The position numbers and the translations under genes were made by a program. From Coriobacteriia bacterium (GTDB lineage Bacteria; Actinomycetota; Coriobacteriia; Anaerosomatales; JAENZW01), in the NCBI GenBank assembly GCA_029858605.1, contig JAOUET010000051.1, positions 1 to 10,771 on the forward strand: a DNA stretch of 10,771 nt, in the 5' to 3' direction. A model generated the notes under the pieces. That model ran no database searches and was not told the origin of the DNA. It saw nothing but the letters and a program-made list of their open reading frames with translations. The first letter of the stretch is position 1; each line of letters opens with the position of its first letter. Shown here one piece after another: positions 1 to 6,380 of this stretch.

Positions 1-99
1 GTATGCACGCGGGAGAACGTGCTCAAGATCTTCCGCATCACGGGCCTCGACAAGGTCTTCCCGATCTTTGGAACGGTCGAGGAGGCCAAGGACTTCTAG
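1..99 (+). CDS. STAS-domain anti-sigma factor antagonist, C-terminal fragment
   Basis: Reading from base 1 in frame gives 32 residues ending at a TAG at 97-99. The start lies outside the window. The fragment contains ENVLKIFRITGLDKVFPIF followed by TVEEAK, which is the typical last helix and end of STAS proteins of the SpoIIAA/RsbV anti-anti-sigma family (the 'f.itGLdkvFpi..s.eeA' ending). In that family the protein binds an anti-sigma kinase and is controlled by phosphorylation of a Ser or Thr; that site would be upstream and cannot be seen. It lies 87 bases before tatA on the same strand, so it may share the transcript, but no function linking it to Tat is shown. The family call from so short a piece is good but not certain. 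Confidence 0.72.
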   Translation, partial: VCTRENVLKIFRITGLDKVFPIFGTVEEAKDF

Positions 100-186
100 G
101 CGTCCTGACTGGTCGACCGGAGCGGTGCGTACTGCGAGCAACGCGCGGATCGTCGGCAGGATTCGAAGCGGGAGAGTGTTGTTTCG

Positions 187-480
187 GTGTTCGGAATCAG
201 TGGCTTCGAGCTGTTCATCATAGCGGGCTTTGCCCTCATCATCTTCGGCCCGGACAAGCTGCCTCAGATGGCGCGCACTGCGGGTAAGTTCATGCGCGAG
301 TTGAAGCGTGCCCAAGAGAGCATGGAAGCGATGATGCGTGCCGAGATGTACGCGTCCGACAAGCCGAAGGTGACACCTGACGCAGACAAGGCTTCCGTGA
401 CTGCTCAGACGGTGGTTCCCGATCTCGCCGAGGACGAGGACGAGGAAGAGGAAGAGGAAGAAGAGGAGGAAGAGGAGTAG
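187..480 (+). CDS. tatA: Sec-independent (twin-arginine) translocase subunit TatA/TatB family
   Basis: This 97-residue protein forms the pore or receptor component of the Tat system, which exports folded proteins across the cytoplasmic membrane. Residues 4-21 are a single membrane helix. The hinge is FGPDKLP at 20-26, followed by an amphipathic helix (about 27-52) with the conserved G and F/K pattern. It has Phe20-Gly21, typical of TatA, together with Glu8 and Pro22, which are typical of TatB, so it may do both jobs in a two-component TatA-TatC system. The tail ends in an acidic stretch with 12 consecutive Glu. The start is GTG at 187, with a GGGAG at 170-174 about 12 bases upstream. tatC follows 18 bases after the stop, in the same reading frame. 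Confidence 0.92.
   Translation: MFGISGFELFIIAGFALIIFGPDKLPQMARTAGKFMRELKRAQESMEAMMRAEMYASDKPKVTPDADKASVTAQTVVPDLAEDEDEEEEEEEEEEEE
442..477 (+). repeat. 36-base uninterrupted purine tract of GAG/GAA codons
   Basis: Bases 442-477 contain only A and G and encode the 12 glutamates that end TatA. The units are irregular GAG and GAA codons, so the tract is repeat-like but not a perfect microsatellite. Such tracts can vary in length by slippage and, as mRNA, resemble many overlapping Shine-Dalgarno cores (GAGG, GGAG). The last of these, GGAG at 474-477, is the nearest purine-rich signal upstream of tatC. Confidence 0.85.
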
Positions 481-498
481 GCTCGCGCCGCTCCTCGA

Positions 499-1254
499 AT
501 GCACATGCCCGTCGGACCCAAGAGGATGCCGTTTCTGTACCACCTCGATGAGCTGCGCCGACGCATAATCATCATCGCTCTGACCATCGGTCTCGGGTCC
601 GCAGCCCTCTATCCCTTCGCCGAGCAGATCCGCGACGTGCTGCTCAAGCCGGTCCTGCCGCACATACCGGACGGCAAGGTCTCCATCTTCGGGCCTTTCG
701 AAGCGTTCACGTTCAACTTCAAGGTGGCCCTCTACGCGACGCTTGTCCTCGCCAGCCCGATCATCATCTGGCAGGTGCTTGCGTTCTTCTTGCCGGCGCT
801 CAAGCCCAAGGAACAGCGCTACTTCATCCCGACGTTCATTGCCGCGATATTCTTCTTCGCAGCGGGCAACCTCTTCTGCTACAGCATCATTCTCGATCCC
901 GGGTTCGGCTGGCTGATCGACCAGGGCGAGGGGATGAATCTCGTGGCGTCCGGTCCTGCCTTCGTGAACGGTGTGACGCTGTTCATGCTCGGGTTCGGGA
1001 TTGCGTTCGAACTGCCGATCGTGATCTTCTACCTGCTTGCCTTCGGCATAGTGCCGTACAAGACGATGCGGAAGAACTGGCGGATCGCCTACGTGATCCT
1101 CATGGTTGTGGCATCCATCGCAACGCCCGATTGGTCGCCGGTGACGATGGGTATGCTCTTCGGCGCGCTAGTCGTTCTCTACGAGGGCAGTCTGGCACTG
1201 GCGCGAGTCGTGCTATCGAAGCGCATCGCAGCTCAGAAAGCGATGGGCTACTGA
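499..1254 (+). CDS. tatC: Sec-independent protein translocase subunit TatC
   Basis: TatC is the polytopic membrane receptor that binds the twin-arginine signal peptide. The 251-residue length is normal for the family. Six hydrophobic segments can be read at about 23-40, 75-98, 109-132, 157-182, 196-210 and 213-238. Conserved positions are present: HLDELRRR at 15-22 with Glu18, KPKEQRYF at 102-109 with Glu105, and FELP at 170-173 with Glu171, matching the functional E. coli residues Glu15, Glu103 and Glu170. The start is uncertain. ATG 499 is the first in-frame start after the tatA stop; ATG 505 and ATG 526 are alternatives. The 526 start gives MPFLYHLDEL, the usual family N-terminus, but AAGAGG abuts it with no spacing. 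No good Shine-Dalgarno lies in the 18-base gap, so coupling to tatA translation is likely. hypA follows after 51 bases. Confidence 0.95.
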   Translation: MHMPVGPKRMPFLYHLDELRRRIIIIALTIGLGSAALYPFAEQIRDVLLKPVLPHIPDGKVSIFGPFEAFTFNFKVALYATLVLASPIIIWQVLAFFLPALKPKEQRYFIPTFIAAIFFFAAGNLFCYSIILDPGFGWLIDQGEGMNLVASGPAFVNGVTLFMLGFGIAFELPIVIFYLLAFGIVPYKTMRKNWRIAYVILMVVASIATPDWSPVTMGMLFGALVVLYEGSLALARVVLSKRIAAQKAMGY

Positions 1255-1272
1255 GTCTTCACCTGAGCGCCA

Positions 1273-1287
1273 TGCCGCTCTTCGGCA
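1273..1287 (+). other. small hairpin just upstream of the hypA ribosome binding site
   Basis: TGCCG (1273-1277) and CGGCA (1283-1287) form a 5-bp stem with a 5-base loop, CTCTT. It is not followed by a T run, so it is not a convincing terminator. It ends four bases before the hypA AGGGAG at 1292-1297 and could affect ribosome access or mark an RNA-processing point between tatC and hypA. A stem this short can occur by chance. Confidence 0.25.
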
Positions 1288-1305
1288 GACAAGGGAGTCC
1301 GGCAC

Positions 1306-1677
1306 GTGCACGAGATGGGAATCTGTCAAGGCATACTCGACGCGTCTCTCGACGCGGCGAAGGCCGAGGGTGCTACCCGCATCAAGGAGATCCGCATCAG
1401 TGTGGGCGAGCTCACCGAGGTCGTGGAGTATGCGCTGCAGTTCGCGTTCGAGGCACTGACGCCGGGCACTCTTGCCGAAGGCTCCGTGCTGCTCGTCAAC
1501 CACATCCCGGCCAAGTCTCGCTGCCTTCAGTGCGGCGCGGAGTACGAGCACGACCGCTTCGACTCCACTTGCCCCTCGTGCGGGAACCCGTTTAGCGAGA
1601 ACATTGCGGGTCGCGAGCTCCTCATCGACAGCCTGGAGATCGACACGGGCGACGAAGCGCCCGAAGACGGGGAGTGA
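1306..1677 (+). CDS. hypA: hydrogenase nickel incorporation protein HypA
   Basis: HypA is the nickel-binding chaperone that works with HypB to insert Ni into the large subunit of [NiFe]-hydrogenases; in some bacteria it also serves urease. The protein is 123 residues. The N-terminal MHEM motif places His2 as the nickel ligand, as in the family. A zinc site is visible as two CxxC pairs, Cys73/Cys76 and Cys89/Cys92. The acidic tail after residue 112 is slightly longer than in many homologues. GTG at 1306 is chosen because it begins the MHEM motif and follows AGGGAG (1292-1297) by 8 bases. hypB starts 4 bases after the stop, so the two are almost certainly co-translated. No hypC, D, E or F gene is in the window. 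Confidence 0.95.
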   Translation: MHEMGICQGILDASLDAAKAEGATRIKEIRISVGELTEVVEYALQFAFEALTPGTLAEGSVLLVNHIPAKSRCLQCGAEYEHDRFDSTCPSCGNPFSENIAGRELLIDSLEIDTGDEAPEDGE

Positions 1678-1681
1678 CGCA

Positions 1682-2353
1682 ATGGAGATCGACCTTTCGA
1701 AGCGGATCCTGGATCGCAACGAGCGCCTAGCCGAAGAGAACCGGCGCCTCTTCGAGGAGAAAGGCGTCTTCGTCGTGGACCTAATGGCGAGTCCTGGTGC
1801 GGGCAAGACTTCCACGATCCTGGCTACGATCGCCGCCCTGCGCGACCGGTACCGAATCGCTGTGATCGAGGGCGACATCGCGAGCAAGGTGGACGCCGAG
1901 AAGATCAAGGAGCATGGGATCCCGGCCGTGCAGATCAACACCGGCGGCGCATGTCACCTCGAGTCGGACATGATACAGCGGGCGGTATCCGCGCTCGATC
2001 TCGAAGAGATAGACCTGCTGATAGTGGAAAACGTCGGCAACCTCGTGTGCCCGACCGAGTTCTACCTCGGTGAGGACGCGAAGGTGATGATACTGTCGGT
2101 GCCGGAGGGGCACGACAAGCCGTACAAGTACCCGGCCATCTTCGAGATAGCCGAAGCCGTGATCCTGAACAAGTACGACACCGTGGGCATGTTCGACTTC
2201 GACGAGGAGGAGTTCCGCTCCGTGGTGCGCCGTCTCAATCATCGTGCGCCCGTATTCGCGATGTCGGCGACAAAGGGCGACGGCGTTGGCGCCTGGGCGG
2301 AGTGGCTGGCGCTGCGCATAGAGGATTCGAAGACGTCGTCTAGCGAGGAGTGA
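1682..2353 (+). CDS. hypB: hydrogenase nickel incorporation GTPase HypB
   Basis: HypB is a SIMIBI-class GTPase that dimerises and hands nickel to HypA during [NiFe]-hydrogenase maturation in the cytoplasm. The protein has 223 residues. The P-loop is SPGAGKT at 37-43, GEGD-like switch residues are seen as EGD at 63-65, and the guanine-specificity motif is NKYD at 163-166. The G-domain metal site is Cys91-His92, with Cys123 in ENVGNLVCP, matching the dimer-interface Ni/Zn site of known HypB proteins. There is no N-terminal CxxCGC motif and no His-rich stretch, so it lacks the high-affinity storage site found in some HypBs. The start ATG at 1682 follows GGGGAG (1669-1674) by 7 bases. The stop is adjacent to, or overlaps, the next gene. 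Confidence 0.95.
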   Translation: MEIDLSKRILDRNERLAEENRRLFEEKGVFVVDLMASPGAGKTSTILATIAALRDRYRIAVIEGDIASKVDAEKIKEHGIPAVQINTGGACHLESDMIQRAVSALDLEEIDLLIVENVGNLVCPTEFYLGEDAKVMILSVPEGHDKPYKYPAIFEIAEAVILNKYDTVGMFDFDEEEFRSVVRRLNHRAPVFAMSATKGDGVGAWAEWLALRIEDSKTSSSEE

Positions 2354-2358
2354 GGCGA

Positions 2359-2910
2359 GTGGATCGAGAAGCGGCGTTCGAACTGGTCGAGGAGAACATC
2401 CCGAATCGCAACCTAGTGAACCACTGCGTGGCGGTCGAGGCCATCATGGTCGCTCTGGCGCAGCGGTTCGAGCTGTCCCGCGACGAGACTGAGCGCTGGG
2501 CGCTCGCAGGCTTGCTGCACGACCTCGACTACAGCGAGACCGTCGACGATCCCGAAAGGCACGGATACGTCACGGCCGACATGCTCGAGGGTCGAGTCGA
2601 CGAGGAGATCATCCACGCCATACTCTCGCACGCCGAGAAGGCGCCGCGCGATTCGCTCATGGACCGCGCGCTCTACGCGGCCGACCCGACGACCGGATTC
2701 ATAGTGGCCGCGGCCCTCGTCCGTCCCGAGAAGAAGCTCGAGGCCGTGAGCACCAAGTCGCTGAAGAAGCGCTGGAAAGAGAAGGCCTTTGCGCGCGGCG
2801 CGAGCAGGGAGCAGATGGCAACTTGCGAGGAGTTCGGTCTGACGCGCGACGAGTTTCTGGACATATCACTTGGGGCGATGCAGGCGCGAGCCGCAGAGCT
2901 GGGGCTGTAG
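2359..2910 (+). CDS. HDIG/HD-domain phosphohydrolase-like protein
   Basis: This 183-residue protein has an HD domain, the metal-dependent phosphohydrolase fold. Putative metal ligands are His22, His54-Asp55 (GLLHDLDY), His68 and His91; Asp109 in YAADPTTGF corresponds to the later conserved Asp. The second half (TGFIVAAALVRPEKKL, then KSLKKRWKEKAFARG) matches the small stand-alone HDIG family usually annotated only as hydrolases, so the substrate is unknown. I prefer GTG 2359 because GAGGAG (2345-2350) lies 8 bases upstream and the product begins MDREAAFELV, the usual family start. GTG 2350, which overlaps the hypB stop by 4 bases and adds three residues, is the alternative. It is last in the tat-hyp run, but nothing in its sequence ties it to hydrogenase maturation. 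Confidence 0.88.
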   Translation: MDREAAFELVEENIPNRNLVNHCVAVEAIMVALAQRFELSRDETERWALAGLLHDLDYSETVDDPERHGYVTADMLEGRVDEEIIHAILSHAEKAPRDSLMDRALYAADPTTGFIVAAALVRPEKKLEAVSTKSLKKRWKEKAFARGASREQMATCEEFGLTRDEFLDISLGAMQARAAELGL

Positions 2911-2943
2911 GACTCCGTTCGGTCGGGGGTTGACGCCGCAGTA

Positions 2944-2949
2944 TATACT
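2944..2949 (+). promoter_or_regulatory. candidate -10 element for topA
   Basis: TATACT at 2944-2949 matches five of six positions of the sigma-70 -10 consensus and is the only AT-rich spot in the 102-base gap before topA. A TTGACG lies at 2930-2935, but only 8 bases separate them, far from the usual 16-18, and no good -35 lies at the proper distance (around 2921). An imperfect GGGCC/GGCCC inverted repeat with a 9-base loop (2960-2978) falls in the leader. The promoter call is tentative. Confidence 0.35.
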
Positions 2950-3012
2950 CGCAAGACGTGGGCCGACTGGGCTGGCCCGCCGACACGCTACGAACACAGA
3001 CAGGGATGGTCA

Positions 3013-5523
3013 ATGCGCCTCGTCATTTCTGAAAAGAACATCGCTGCACGCCGCATTGCCGAGATACTCGCGCTAGGCAAGCCCGAGTCGGACAGCGTGT
3101 ATGGAGTCCCCGTGTACCGCTTTCGTCGCGACGGCGAGGATTGGGTCAGCATAGGTCTTCGGGGCCACATCATGCAGGTGGAGTTTCCGGAGGCTCTCAC
3201 ATATCGCGATGATCGATGGTATGCCGTGTGGCAGGAGTGGGGCGAAGCACCCACCGAGATGCCGGACTCGCTTTCGACGCCGCCGTGGCCGAAGCCGGTC
3301 AAGAAGCCGTTCTCGGCAGACGGCGTCGGTCTCAAGCAGTGGAAGCTCACATCGCTGCCGTACCTCGTGTGGGCGCCCGTAGGCAAGTCGACATCCGAGC
3401 GTGAGATAGTGCGTGCCCTGAAGAACCTCGCCAAGAAGGCGGACTCGGCGATCATCGCTACCGACTACGACCGCGAGGGAGAGCTCATCGGCTTCGATGC
3501 GCGCTCCGTCGTGCTCGAGGCCAAGCCCGATCTCTCGGCCAAGCGCGCTCGCTTCTCGGCGATAACGAAGGAAGAGATCGAGAAGGCGTTCTCGAATCTG
3601 GATGAGGTGTCGGATGACCTGGCGCAGGCGGGTGGTGCGCGACAGGATATCGACCTCGTATGGGGTGCCGTGCTCACGAGGTACCTCACGAAGGTGCGTT
3701 TTGCGGGTGTGGCGAAGCCGCGGTCTGCCGGCCGGGTGCAGACGCCGACCCTCAAGATCATCGTGGACCGGGAGAAGGAGCGGGACGCATTCGTTCCCGA
3801 GACGTACTGGACCGTGAAGGGCGACTTCAAGTCAGGGAAAGACGAGTTCGTCGCGGCACACAAGACGGAACGCTTCGGCGGTGAGGAAGAAGCGAAGGCG
3901 GTTGTCGAGAAGACCGCCCGGGAAACGGCCGGCAAGGTCGTCGATGTGGTCAAGCGCCGGCGCACCCTGGCGCCGCCCGCCCCCTTCAACACCACCAGCC
4001 TGCTGGCTGCCGCGGCGGCGGAGGGACTCGCACCGGCCCGCACGATGCGCATCGCCGAGTCGCTCTACATCGAAGGCCTGATCTCCTATCCTCGCGTCGA
4101 CAACACGGTCTATCCGGCAAGTCTCGACCTTGCCGGTATCCTGCGCGCGCTCGACGGTGTGCCGGCGTACCACGAGCACGCAGCCGCGCTCCTCGGCAAG
4201 GGGAAGCTTTCCGCCACGCGCGGCAACAAGGAGACGACCGACCATCCTCCGATACATCCGACCGCCGCGGCGGATCCCGAACGACTCAGACCGGAACAGT
4301 TCAAGCTCTACAACCTGGTTGCACGCCGCTTCATGGCGACACTCTCCGATCCCGCCGTGCTCGAATCGACGAAGGCGACCGTGGAGGTTGCCGGAGAGTC
4401 GTTCGTTGCAAGCGGCGATGTCGTCATCACATCGGGGTATCGGGACGTCTACCCATACGGCGCGAAGAAAGAAGAACGGCTACCATCCCTCTCCGAGGGA
4501 CAGGACGTAGACTTTCTCGGGGCGCGGTACGAGGAGAAGCAGACGCAGCCTCCGAAGCGGTATGGCGAAGGCGGCATCATCCAGCAGATGGAGAAGCTCG
4601 GCCTCGGCACCAAGGCGACGCGGCACGACATCGTCCAGACCCTGCTCGATCGTCGCTACTTGCTGCTCGAAGAGGGGAGCCTGGTGCCCACGTGTCTCGG
4701 CCGCACCGTCATCGATGCGCTCGAGTCGTTCGCCGTGCGGATCACGACTCCGGGCATGACCGCGGAACTCGAGGAAGAGATGGACGCGATCGCCAACGGC
4801 CGCGCGAAGCGGAAGGTGGTAGTGAACCACTCGCGGGAGCTGCTCGAGGAAGTCATGGGCAAGTTGCTGCCCAAGGCCGCGGACGTCGGTGAGCTGCTGA
4901 AAGCCGCGGCGAACGAGGATGCACGTGTGGGTGCTTGCCCGAAATCCGGGCACGACCTTCTGGTCAAGCCGAGCAAGAACGGGCAGTTCGTCGGCTGCGC
5001 CGGTTGGCCCGACTGCGACGTCACGTACCCGCTTCCGGACGGGGGAATCGAGCCCGTGGAAGAGCCGTGTTCAGAGTGCGGCACGCCGCAGGTCAAGATA
5101 ATCCAATTCCGGCGAAAGCCGATCGTGCGCTGTCTCGACCCGGCGTGCAAGACGAACTACGTGGAGCCGCTGGATCTGGGCCCGTGTCCGGTCTGCGCGG
5201 CCGAGGACCGGTCGGATGGGCGGATCACATTGCGCGTGTCTCAGAGGACGCTCAAGAGGTTCGCCCGGTGCACCAACTACGAAACGTGCGGTCGCTCCTA
5301 CCCGCTTCCGCAGAACGGCGACCTCGAAGTCACCCAAGAGACATGCGAGCCTTGCGGCTCGCCCATCGTGGTGGCGCACACCCGGCGCGGTCCGTGGCGC
5401 GTGTGCATCGATCCGGAGTGCCCTTCTCGGCCGAACGGGAAGGACTCGAAGGGCGCCAGCGGCAAGAAGAAGGGTGGGCGCCGCGCATCCGGAAGTGGCT
5501 CGCGGCGAAAGCGCTCGGGATAG
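3013..5523 (+). CDS. topA: type IA DNA topoisomerase I, archaeal-type TopA with C-terminal zinc ribbons
   Basis: The 836-residue enzyme relaxes negative supercoils by cutting one strand through a tyrosine. The TOPRIM domain is at the N-terminus, with Glu7 in LVISEKNIAARR and the acidic triad Asp151, Asp153, Glu155 in ATDYDREGE. The catalytic Tyr359 lies in EGLISYPRVDNTVYP, which resembles archaeal TopA rather than the bacterial 'YITYMRTDS' form; the usual Thr after Arg is Val here. Further family motifs are SAGRVQTPTL at 238-247 and HPPIHPT at 411-417. The C-terminus has four Cys-rich ribbons: Cys642/662/668 with Ser at 645 where a Cys is expected; Cys686/689/707/712; Cys725/728/753/759; Cys778/781/798/803. 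A Lys/Arg/Gly/Ser-rich tail follows. The start ATG 3013 follows AGGGA (3002-3006) by 6 bases. No helicase domain is present, so it is not reverse gyrase. Confidence 0.95.
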   Translation: MRLVISEKNIAARRIAEILALGKPESDSVYGVPVYRFRRDGEDWVSIGLRGHIMQVEFPEALTYRDDRWYAVWQEWGEAPTEMPDSLSTPPWPKPVKKPFSADGVGLKQWKLTSLPYLVWAPVGKSTSEREIVRALKNLAKKADSAIIATDYDREGELIGFDARSVVLEAKPDLSAKRARFSAITKEEIEKAFSNLDEVSDDLAQAGGARQDIDLVWGAVLTRYLTKVRFAGVAKPRSAGRVQTPTLKIIVDREKERDAFVPETYWTVKGDFKSGKDEFVAAHKTERFGGEEEAKAVVEKTARETAGKVVDVVKRRRTLAPPAPFNTTSLLAAAAAEGLAPARTMRIAESLYIEGLISYPRVDNTVYPASLDLAGILRALDGVPAYHEHAAALLGKGKLSATRGNKETTDHPPIHPTAAADPERLRPEQFKLYNLVARRFMATLSDPAVLESTKATVEVAGESFVASGDVVITSGYRDVYPYGAKKEERLPSLSEGQDVDFLGARYEEKQTQPPKRYGEGGIIQQMEKLGLGTKATRHDIVQTLLDRRYLLLEEGSLVPTCLGRTVIDALESFAVRITTPGMTAELEEEMDAIANGRAKRKVVVNHSRELLEEVMGKLLPKAADVGELLKAAANEDARVGACPKSGHDLLVKPSKNGQFVGCAGWPDCDVTYPLPDGGIEPVEEPCSECGTPQVKIIQFRRKPIVRCLDPACKTNYVEPLDLGPCPVCAAEDRSDGRITLRVSQRTLKRFARCTNYETCGRSYPLPQNGDLEVTQETCEPCGSPIVVAHTRRGPWRVCIDPECPSRPNGKDSKGASGKKKGGRRASGSGSRRKRSG

Positions 5524-5574
5524 ACGATCACGCCGCGTCCGACGTTCGAGGCGGCCGGTGACGGGGCAAGTACT

Positions 5575-6300
5575 GTGAGACGCATCTCGATGCCCGGGGG
5601 ATCCGTGATAATCGCTGTCGTACAGCATCGCCTGAGAGACTCTGCCGAAGAGGACGCGCGAGCGCTGGCCTCCGCGGCGAGTCGTGCGGCCGAGGGCGGC
5701 GCGGAACTCATCGTGTTCCCAGAGGTTCCCTCGCTTCACGAGCATCCGGCGCGTGAAGATCTCTACGCGCAGCTCGATCCGCTCGAAGACCGCGTTCCCT
5801 GGATAGTCCCGCATGCCGGCCCGGACTGCATCGGTCAGTCCTGGAGTCCCGAGGTGTTGCCCGGTCTCGAGGGTCTGGGCAGCGTAGCCCTCGCCGTCGG
5901 CGATGCCGTCATCGATCCTGCGGCCATCGGGCGTCTGGCCCTGGAGCGACCCGCGTTGCTCGTCGCCGCCCCACGCAGCGAGTCAGATCTCCAGGCGGAA
6001 GCCGTGCTCGAGTTGGCTCTCGGCTTGTCGGACTCCGTCACGGGACTCGTCATCGTGATCGAACCGTCCGGTGCAGAACCGGGACAGCCGGGCCACGGAG
6101 GCAGCGCCGTGGCCATGTACGGGGAGATGGTCGCCGAAGCGACCGAGGATGAGGACGTGCTTCTGGCGAACGTGGTGGTTCCCGTGCCGCAACCGGAGCC
6201 GCGCGGCCCGATTCCGGGGGTGCCGCCCATTCTGCTGCAACGCTTGGCCCATCACCGCGGCGAGCGCGTCCCGGTCGACTATCCCGCCGACCCTTCCTGA
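5575..6300 (+). CDS. nitrilase-superfamily-like protein, probably catalytically inactive
   Basis: The 241-residue protein looks like a carbon-nitrogen hydrolase fold. IIAVVQHRL then GAELIVFPEVPS with Glu50 matches the first strand and catalytic Glu region. VALAVGDAVIDPAA (104-117) aligns with the strand that normally carries the catalytic Cys in 'ICyD'. GHGGSAVAMYGEMVAEA (173-189), followed by VLLANVVVP, matches the 'GxS.i.dp.G.vla' end. The aligned Cys is replaced by Gly/Asp, and there is no Lys anywhere in the protein, so two of the three catalytic residues are absent. The only Cys is at 85, off the motif. It is also shorter than typical members (about 260-300). Starts at GTG 5575, ATG 5590 and GTG 5605 are possible; 5605 would begin right at the first strand and has GGGGG at 5596-5600. 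Function unknown; the family call is moderately sure. Confidence 0.65.
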   Translation: MRRISMPGGSVIIAVVQHRLRDSAEEDARALASAASRAAEGGAELIVFPEVPSLHEHPAREDLYAQLDPLEDRVPWIVPHAGPDCIGQSWSPEVLPGLEGLGSVALAVGDAVIDPAAIGRLALERPALLVAAPRSESDLQAEAVLELALGLSDSVTGLVIVIEPSGAEPGQPGHGGSAVAMYGEMVAEATEDEDVLLANVVVPVPQPEPRGPIPGVPPILLQRLAHHRGERVPVDYPADPS

Positions 6301-6333
6301 CGCGTCCCAGAGCGCTGGGCAGGCTCTCCTGCA

Positions 6334-6342
6334 TGGTAGAAT
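6334..6342 (+). promoter_or_regulatory. candidate extended -10 promoter for the mdh-fum operon
   Basis: TGGTAGAAT contains TAGAAT (6337-6342), five of six to the -10 consensus, preceded by the TGn extended -10 element (6334-6336). No good -35 is visible at the proper distance, which extended -10 promoters tolerate. Transcription would start near 6349, giving an mdh leader of about 70 bases. It sits in the 118-base gap after the nitrilase-like gene, the clearest break in this half of the window. Confidence 0.45.
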
Positions 6343-6354
6343 CCACGTGCGACG

Positions 6355-6380
6355 CGTGGCGGTCCTCTCGGGCCGCCGCG
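6355..6380 (+). promoter_or_regulatory. strong hairpin in the mdh leader
   Basis: CGTGGCGGTCC (6355-6365) pairs with GGGCCGCCGCG (6370-6380), an 11-bp stem with two G-U pairs and a TCTC tetraloop. It lies just downstream of the candidate -10 and 38 bases before the ATG of mdh. No T run follows, so it is unlikely to be a simple terminator. It could stabilise the mRNA 5' end or be a protein-binding or attenuating structure. Confidence 0.4.

Noticed and set aside
405..587. Reverse-strand frame rich in serine opposite the end of tatA and start of tatC
   Set aside because: Its serine run is simply the complement of the GAG/GAA tract that encodes the TatA glutamates. It has no ribosome site and overlaps two well-supported genes.
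2930..2949. TTGACG and TATACT read as a complete sigma-70 promoter for topA
   Set aside because: Only 8 bases separate the two elements, about half the required spacing, so I kept only the -10-like hexamer as a weak candidate.
3013..5523. topA considered as reverse gyrase or topoisomerase III
   Set aside because: There is no N-terminal helicase domain. The C-terminal zinc ribbons and the archaeal TopA-like catalytic block fit topoisomerase I better than TopB.
5532..5555. GCCGC/GCGGC inverted repeat after topA as a terminator
   Set aside because: The stem is five bases with a 14-base loop and no T run follows. In DNA this rich in GC such pairs are expected by chance.
5071..5814. A 247-residue reverse-strand frame across the topA end and the next gene
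   Set aside because: It is low in recognisable motifs and lies opposite the zinc ribbons of TopA, whose Cys spacing proves the forward frame.
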